Shown here: positions 5,919 through 9,499 of the stretch, piece after piece | Position numbering within the stretch: the stretch's first letter is position 1 | How the letters are laid out: every line of letters starts with the position of its first letter | Source of the DNA: Methanobacteriota archaeon | GTDB taxonomy: Archaea; Thermoplasmatota; Poseidoniia; Poseidoniales; Poseidoniaceae | Length of the DNA: 9,499 nt | Assembly (NCBI GenBank): GCA_002723635.1 | Contig: PBMM01000018.1 | Coordinates: 1,453-10,951 of the forward strand | Reading direction: 5' to 3' | Made by a program: the position numbers and the translations under genes | Notes under the pieces: generated by a model | Told to the model about the DNA's origin: nothing | The model's database searches: none | The model's input: the letters and a program-made list of their open reading frames with translations, nothing else

Positions 5919-7844
5919 GTGGGTCCCTTGGAGGCTGAAAAGGACCCGGCATGGGGGTTCAGCACCAGCAGCGATGCAGGGACCTGCTTGGCCTCAGGCT
6001 TGTTTCCTCTGTTGCTTTTTGTTGGCAGCGGTGTGGCGTTATTCGGTGAATTCGACCTCCCCATCTGGCCAGCAATCATGGGGGCCGTTTTCCTGCCTGT
6101 CGTGTTGTTTTCTCTGCTTCTCCACGACGGGCGGTGGACCCTCAACGACGTGCGTTGGGCGTGGGTTCCTGTCGTGATTGTGGTCACGTCCTACGTCGAC
6201 CCGACCTGGGCTGGGCCAATGCTGTTCGACCAATCGGACCACCTCCAAACCGCCAACCGCTACCTAGGCCGATGGGACTGGGAACCCTATCACATGGACC
6301 AAGATTTTGCTTTCAGGCCGAAGGTCGTGTCCGGCTTGGCTGCCGTTGAGCTTGCGTTGACAGGTGCGATTTCTCAGGTTCACGCCGTACCTCTTCTGCT
6401 TCTTATCGGGTGCGGCTGGCAGGTTCAACGTCTTGCGGAAGAAGCGGGTGCTGGGCGATGGGCCCTCTTGGCTCCCCTCTTGGTGTTGAGCCTGCCCTCT
6501 ATGATGCAGCAAGGTCGGACCGTCTACCTCGAAGCCTTGGCCACTGGGGGCGTCATGCTGGCGCTCCGCCTTGGTTTGAGGGCGCTCGATCGCCCGCTTT
6601 CCTCTTGGAATGGGATGGGGCATGGAGCGGCCATCGCAGCCGTAGGCTTGGCCAAATTCCCCTACCTCTACCTTGGACCGGCCATGGCCATCATCGTTGG
6701 ATTGCGGCACCGCTCTGTGCCACTTGGCGGATGGGTTTTGCTTGGTTGGACGGCCTTGCTGGCTCCATTCGCGCTGAGCGATTTGATTGATCATGGCCAC
6801 GTCGCAGCGAGCCTCAGTCCCCAAATGACCGGTGCTGTGGCGAGCGTCACAAGTGAGGTGGGCAGCTACAGTTCCGACCAAGCCTTTGAGGAGATGGGAG
6901 GGGAAATCTTCCTCCTGTTCCAAGTTCTGCTCATGGTCGGTCTCCTGCTCTGGGTTTCGAAGGATGTGGCCCCCCGTGGCATGACGTTCGCTGGGTTACT
7001 TCTGCCCGGGTTAGTCCTGTTTGCGTACGTCTTGGATTTTGGCTGGCCGCGTTACCACCTACCGTGGCTTGCGGGGGTGGTATCCCTTGGCATTGCAGGC
7101 CTGAATGCGCCTCTTGAATGGCCTCGGCGCTTGCACCACCCTGCTTGGCGTCCGTTGGCCCTGAGCCTGCTTTTGGTGTGCAGCGGCCTTCAGATTCATT
7201 CGACCATCGGCGAGACCTTGGAAGAACGTGAAAGCATGGAGGGAAAAGTGGCGTGGCGGTGGACGTTCATCGACCATTATGCTGCTTTGGGACCTTCCAT
7301 CCCGGACGATGCCGTGGTCCTCGCAGGGTATGACATCAGTCTGGGCTTGAGATACGGCGTTCCTACCTACAGGTTTGGACCATCGTTAGATCCAATCCAT
7401 GATTCCATTGAGGTGGTGTCGGCAACACACGTAGTCACGGGAGGCATCGCCACACGCTTCGCATGGGAGGAGGACCCGATGCACCTTTTGGGCGCACCGA
7501 TGACGCCGGTCACGCACACCACAAGGGGCAACGACCACCATGTGCTCTGGGCCGTTGACGAACAAAGGATGGAGGCACATGATCGAGCCTCCGAATTGGA
7601 TTTCAGCGGGGCAAGGATCCACATCGGCGATGCTTTGCTCGTCGACGGAGAAGCTTCCATCACGGCACCAGACGGTTGGGCGTGGATGGATGTGCATGAC
7701 GTCGGGCGCCATGGAGGAAACGCCCACAGCGTCGTTGATCTCTTGCTTGGTTTGGACAGCACGGCAACAGAAATTTGTGCAGGGGACTGTCCGGAAACAA
7801 TAGAGGTCCCGGATGGGGCCACATACATGTTGCGCGTGAGGTAG
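5919..7844 (+). CDS. GT-C-like multi-pass membrane glycosyltransferase (ArnT/PMT-type)
   Basis: GT-C enzymes use lipid-linked sugars such as dolichyl-phosphate sugars to glycosylate lipids, glycans or proteins at the outer face of the membrane. The 641-residue protein has about 11-13 hydrophobic helices between residues 26 and 424, then an extracellular C-terminal region (about 425-641). The loop after the early helices carries FDQSDHLQTANRYL (103-116), the expected place for the acidic catalytic or metal-binding motif of GT-C proteins (D104, D107). Further family-like segments are SMMQQGRTVYLEALATGG (194-211) and GLAKFPYLYLGP (243-254), and in the C-terminal region IPDDAVVLAGYDISLGLRYG (461-480). 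The C-terminal part ends with two cysteines (620, 624) before a beta-rich tail. The start is GTG 5919; no ribosome binding site is visible, and no in-frame ATG occurs before the first helices. Acceptor and donor are unknown. The next gene begins 4 nt after the stop. Confidence 0.72.
   Translation: MGPLEAEKDPAWGFSTSSDAGTCLASGLFPLLLFVGSGVALFGEFDLPIWPAIMGAVFLPVVLFSLLLHDGRWTLNDVRWAWVPVVIVVTSYVDPTWAGPMLFDQSDHLQTANRYLGRWDWEPYHMDQDFAFRPKVVSGLAAVELALTGAISQVHAVPLLLLIGCGWQVQRLAEEAGAGRWALLAPLLVLSLPSMMQQGRTVYLEALATGGVMLALRLGLRALDRPLSSWNGMGHGAAIAAVGLAKFPYLYLGPAMAIIVGLRHRSVPLGGWVLLGWTALLAPFALSDLIDHGHVAASLSPQMTGAVASVTSEVGSYSSDQAFEEMGGEIFLLFQVLLMVGLLLWVSKDVAPRGMTFAGLLLPGLVLFAYVLDFGWPRYHLPWLAGVVSLGIAGLNAPLEWPRRLHHPAWRPLALSLLLVCSGLQIHSTIGETLEERESMEGKVAWRWTFIDHYAALGPSIPDDAVVLAGYDISLGLRYGVPTYRFGPSLDPIHDSIEVVSATHVVTGGIATRFAWEEDPMHLLGAPMTPVTHTTRGNDHHVLWAVDEQRMEAHDRASELDFSGARIHIGDALLVDGEASITAPDGWAWMDVHDVGRHGGNAHSVVDLLLGLDSTATEICAGDCPETIEVPDGATYMLRVR
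7838..7842 (+). promoter_or_regulatory. Shine-Dalgarno site (GAGGT) overlapping the glycosyltransferase stop codon
   Basis: GAGGT covers the final arginine codon and the first base of the TAG stop (7842-7844), 6 nt before ATG 7849. A nearer ATG at 7845 is followed by a stop after three codons and is not used. The arrangement suggests reinitiation by ribosomes ending the upstream gene. Confidence 0.55.
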
Positions 7845-7848
7845 ATGC

Positions 7849-8688
7849 ATGCTTGAACCGCTTCGAGACGTACTTGCATGGGCGGCGGTGTTCAACCATG
7901 CACTGACGGTGGAAGAAATCCACCGATACATCTCGGAAAAGGCATCAACGGATGCTGTCGAACGTGCTCTTCACGATTCCTCGTTCGCCGTGTGCATCAA
8001 CGAACGGTGGCACCTCAAAACGGCCACCTACGATACTTCGCAGGATGAGGCGCAGCGAAACTACGCCGTCTCCCATCTTCGCGAAGTCGGTCCGGTACTC
8101 GCGCAACTTGCTGCAACGCCCACCGTCGAAGCGATGGCCATCACCGGTTCTGTGGCCGCGGGCGTCAACGATGAAGACGGCGACGTTGACCTGCTCATCG
8201 TTGCTCGACCGGGCCATGTCTGGCGGGTCCGCGCCCTCGCGATTTACCTCCAGCACAACGTGACAGGAGGGTACAGAATCTGCCCAAACATGGTCATCGA
8301 CCGGAGAAAAATGAGCCTTCGGCCCTCGAGGTACGCCGCCAGAGAATTGTCCATGATGCGCCCGCTAAAGGGACATGCCATCCTCACAGCGCTTCTTGAG
8401 AGCAACGCATGGTCTCGTGAACACCAACCGAACGCTAGCATGCGAAACGGCTTCGACTTGCCTGCCCCGTCCGGCGGCATGCCATGGTGGTGGGCCGTAA
8501 TGCGTGCACCTTTGACAGGAAGGTGGGCTGAGAAATGGGAATCAGACCGGCGCATCCGCGAACTCCAAGCCAATTCGGCGTCCGAAGAAGCCACCTACAC
8601 AAGGGACCGATGCATCGGACATGAGAACGCCCACCGCTCGCGAATCGAACGTGAAATGGGACGGATTCTCCGGGAGAGCGTCGCATGA
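7849..8688 (+). CDS. Nucleotidyltransferase (pol-beta fold) with N-terminal winged-helix-like region
   Basis: The core is a minimal nucleotidyltransferase motif: AITGSVAAGVNDEDGDVDLLIV, of which the key parts are GS (100-101) and the metal-binding pair D112/D114. Proteins of this fold transfer a nucleotide from NTP to a small molecule, RNA or protein. The N-terminal about 60 residues (VFNHALTVEEIHRYIS, then a second helix and INERWHL) resemble the winged-helix segment that precedes this domain in a group of nucleotidyltransferases often found in polysaccharide gene clusters; that comparison is from memory. The region after 150 (VIDRRKM onward) is helical and basic, with many Arg residues, and unassigned; D151 may be the third carboxylate. 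Length 279 residues. The gene follows the glycosyltransferase by 4 nt and overlaps the methyltransferase by ATGA, so the three are probably one transcript. There is no HEPN partner, so a MNT/HEPN toxin pair is unlikely. The substrate is not predictable. Confidence 0.75.
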   Translation: MLEPLRDVLAWAAVFNHALTVEEIHRYISEKASTDAVERALHDSSFAVCINERWHLKTATYDTSQDEAQRNYAVSHLREVGPVLAQLAATPTVEAMAITGSVAAGVNDEDGDVDLLIVARPGHVWRVRALAIYLQHNVTGGYRICPNMVIDRRKMSLRPSRYAARELSMMRPLKGHAILTALLESNAWSREHQPNASMRNGFDLPAPSGGMPWWWAVMRAPLTGRWAEKWESDRRIRELQANSASEEATYTRDRCIGHENAHRSRIEREMGRILRESVA

Positions 8689-9497
8689 ACGGAGAAGAGT
8701 ATCACGACGAAGTCGCCGCCTACTACGATGCGGAGGCGGATGACTTTGAGGCCCGAGCCGGCCAAAACCACGTGCTTGAACAATTGAGGCAAGCCTTTCG
8801 CAACGTCACCATGGCCTATCGCCCCCAACGCATGTTGGAAGTCGGCTATGGGCCTGGGCTTGACATGGAATGGTTCGCCGACCAACCGGACATCAAGACG
8901 GTGCACGGCTTGGATGTGACCCCCTCGTTCCACCGCATTGTCGCGGGAAAATCTGCAGCCCGTGAAGATGGCAAAATCCACGCCTTGTTGGGCTCGGCTG
9001 AGGACGCGGAGCAGAAAATGGAAGGAAAAGAAGTGGACACCGTGATCGTCTTTTTCGGGGCATTGAACACCACTGCAGACCTCGCCATGGCCGCGGAATC
9101 TATCGCAAACGTGCTCCAGCCCGGAGGACGAGCCGTCCTGACCTTCGTCAACCGCTGGTACGCATTTGACATCCTGTGGAATGTGATGACCTTGCGGCCG
9201 AAGCGTGCCTTTGCGCGCCTTCGGCCGGTCTGGGGAGGGTACAGCCCAACCCGCCACCTCCCCTCCGTGTGCCATTCGTCCCGAAGCGTGAGGAAGGCCT
9301 TCGCACCGCACCTTACACGCGTACGTCGTCAAGGGTTTTGCATCACTCACCCTGCATGGTATCGGCACCATTGGGCGCCAGAAGGATCGGTTCGAAACCG
9401 TGTGTTGCATGCCGTAGATCGAGCGCTTCGCTTCACACCGTTCTGGAACCTCGGCGAGTACAGCCTGTACGTTTACGAGCGCCCGAGCGCCGAATGA
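8685..9497 (+). CDS. Class I SAM-dependent methyltransferase
   Basis: A complete 270-residue methyltransferase of the Rossmann type. Motif I is MLEVGYGPGLD (50-60), the acidic residue binding the SAM ribose is in HGLDVTPS (D77), GSAED (103-107) is the adenine-binding position, VIVFFGALN (120-128) is motif IV, and VLQPGGRAVLTFVNRW (143-158) is the usual post-motif hairpin. The N-terminus (YHDEVAAYYDAEADDFEAR) is the common substrate-lid start of small-molecule methyltransferases. The segment RPKRAFARLRPVWGGYSPTR (171-190) and the later KAFAPHL resemble methyltransferases seen near glycan-modification genes, which together with the neighbours points to a sugar or lipid acceptor; this is inference. 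ATG 8685 overlaps the upstream stop by 4 nt, and GGGAG lies 8 nt upstream. No membrane segment is seen. Quinone or tRNA acceptors cannot be excluded from motifs alone. Confidence 0.82.
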   Translation: MNGEEYHDEVAAYYDAEADDFEARAGQNHVLEQLRQAFRNVTMAYRPQRMLEVGYGPGLDMEWFADQPDIKTVHGLDVTPSFHRIVAGKSAAREDGKIHALLGSAEDAEQKMEGKEVDTVIVFFGALNTTADLAMAAESIANVLQPGGRAVLTFVNRWYAFDILWNVMTLRPKRAFARLRPVWGGYSPTRHLPSVCHSSRSVRKAFAPHLTRVRRQGFCITHPAWYRHHWAPEGSVRNRVLHAVDRALRFTPFWNLGEYSLYVYERPSAE

Positions 9498-9499
9498 AC
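9494..9499 (+). CDS. Probable start of the next gene in the cluster (cut by right edge)
   Basis: ATG 9494-9496 overlaps the methyltransferase TGA stop (9495-9497) as ATGA, and continues with AAC, exactly as the methyltransferase itself starts in an ATGA overlap followed by AAC at 8688-8690. Only two codons are inside the window, so nothing can be said about the product. Confidence 0.35.

Noticed and set aside
5800..5960. Frameshift at the end of the receiver-domain gene
   Set aside because: Neither other forward frame after the KP motif reads as a receiver alpha-5 helix, so a natural short end is the simpler reading.
7849..8688. MNT-type antitoxin of a HEPN/MNT toxin pair
   Set aside because: The neighbours are a methyltransferase and a membrane glycosyltransferase, with no HEPN gene, and the protein is longer than typical MNT antitoxins.
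1..9499. CRISPR arrays, tRNA genes, insertion sequences or attachment sites
   Set aside because: No regularly spaced repeats, cloverleaf-like segments, transposase motifs or terminal inverted repeats were seen in the short gaps between genes.

Overview
The window looks like chromosome from a GC-rich archaeon, most likely a marine Thermoplasmatota of the Poseidoniales (Marine Group II) type. The firmest support is a Taw2/Tyw2 wybutosine methyltransferase-fold enzyme, a family found in archaea and eukaryotes but not normally in bacteria. The other genes (anchored secreted peptidase, anchored secreted cyclophilin, starts that appear leaderless beside starts with GAGGT-type ribosome binding sites) fit this, but the lineage is an inference. 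No rRNA, tRNA, CRISPR array, insertion sequence or phage gene was seen. Coding density is very high; the longest gap between genes is about 80 bases.

Layout. Bases 1-885 (minus strand) hold the start of an unrecognised secreted protein that runs off the left edge. It is divergent from taw2 (923-2023, plus). taw2 converges on a cyclophilin-type peptidyl-prolyl isomerase (2018-3061, minus) that has a signal peptide and a C-terminal membrane anchor; both stop codons lie in one TCATGA palindrome. The cyclophilin gene is divergent from a small four-helix membrane protein (3141-3533, plus), with a possible shared promoter between them.

From 3610 to the right edge everything is on the plus strand and closely packed: a membrane-anchored S15/CocE-type serine peptidase or hydrolase, a stand-alone response-regulator receiver domain 2 nt downstream, a large GT-C-like membrane glycosyltransferase, a nucleotidyltransferase with an N-terminal winged-helix-like region, and a class I SAM methyltransferase. 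A further gene probably starts at 9494, in an ATGA overlap. The last genes are joined by a 4-nt gap and two 4-nt overlaps, which suggests translational coupling.

Reading of the whole. The left half combines tRNA modification with proteins acting outside the membrane (isomerase, peptidase), as expected of a protein-degrading heterotroph. The right half looks like a surface-glycan or lipid-linked modification module (membrane glycosyltransferase, nucleotidyltransferase, methyltransferase). It is the best candidate for an undescribed system, although each component belongs to a recognisable superfamily and the substrate cannot be read from the sequence.
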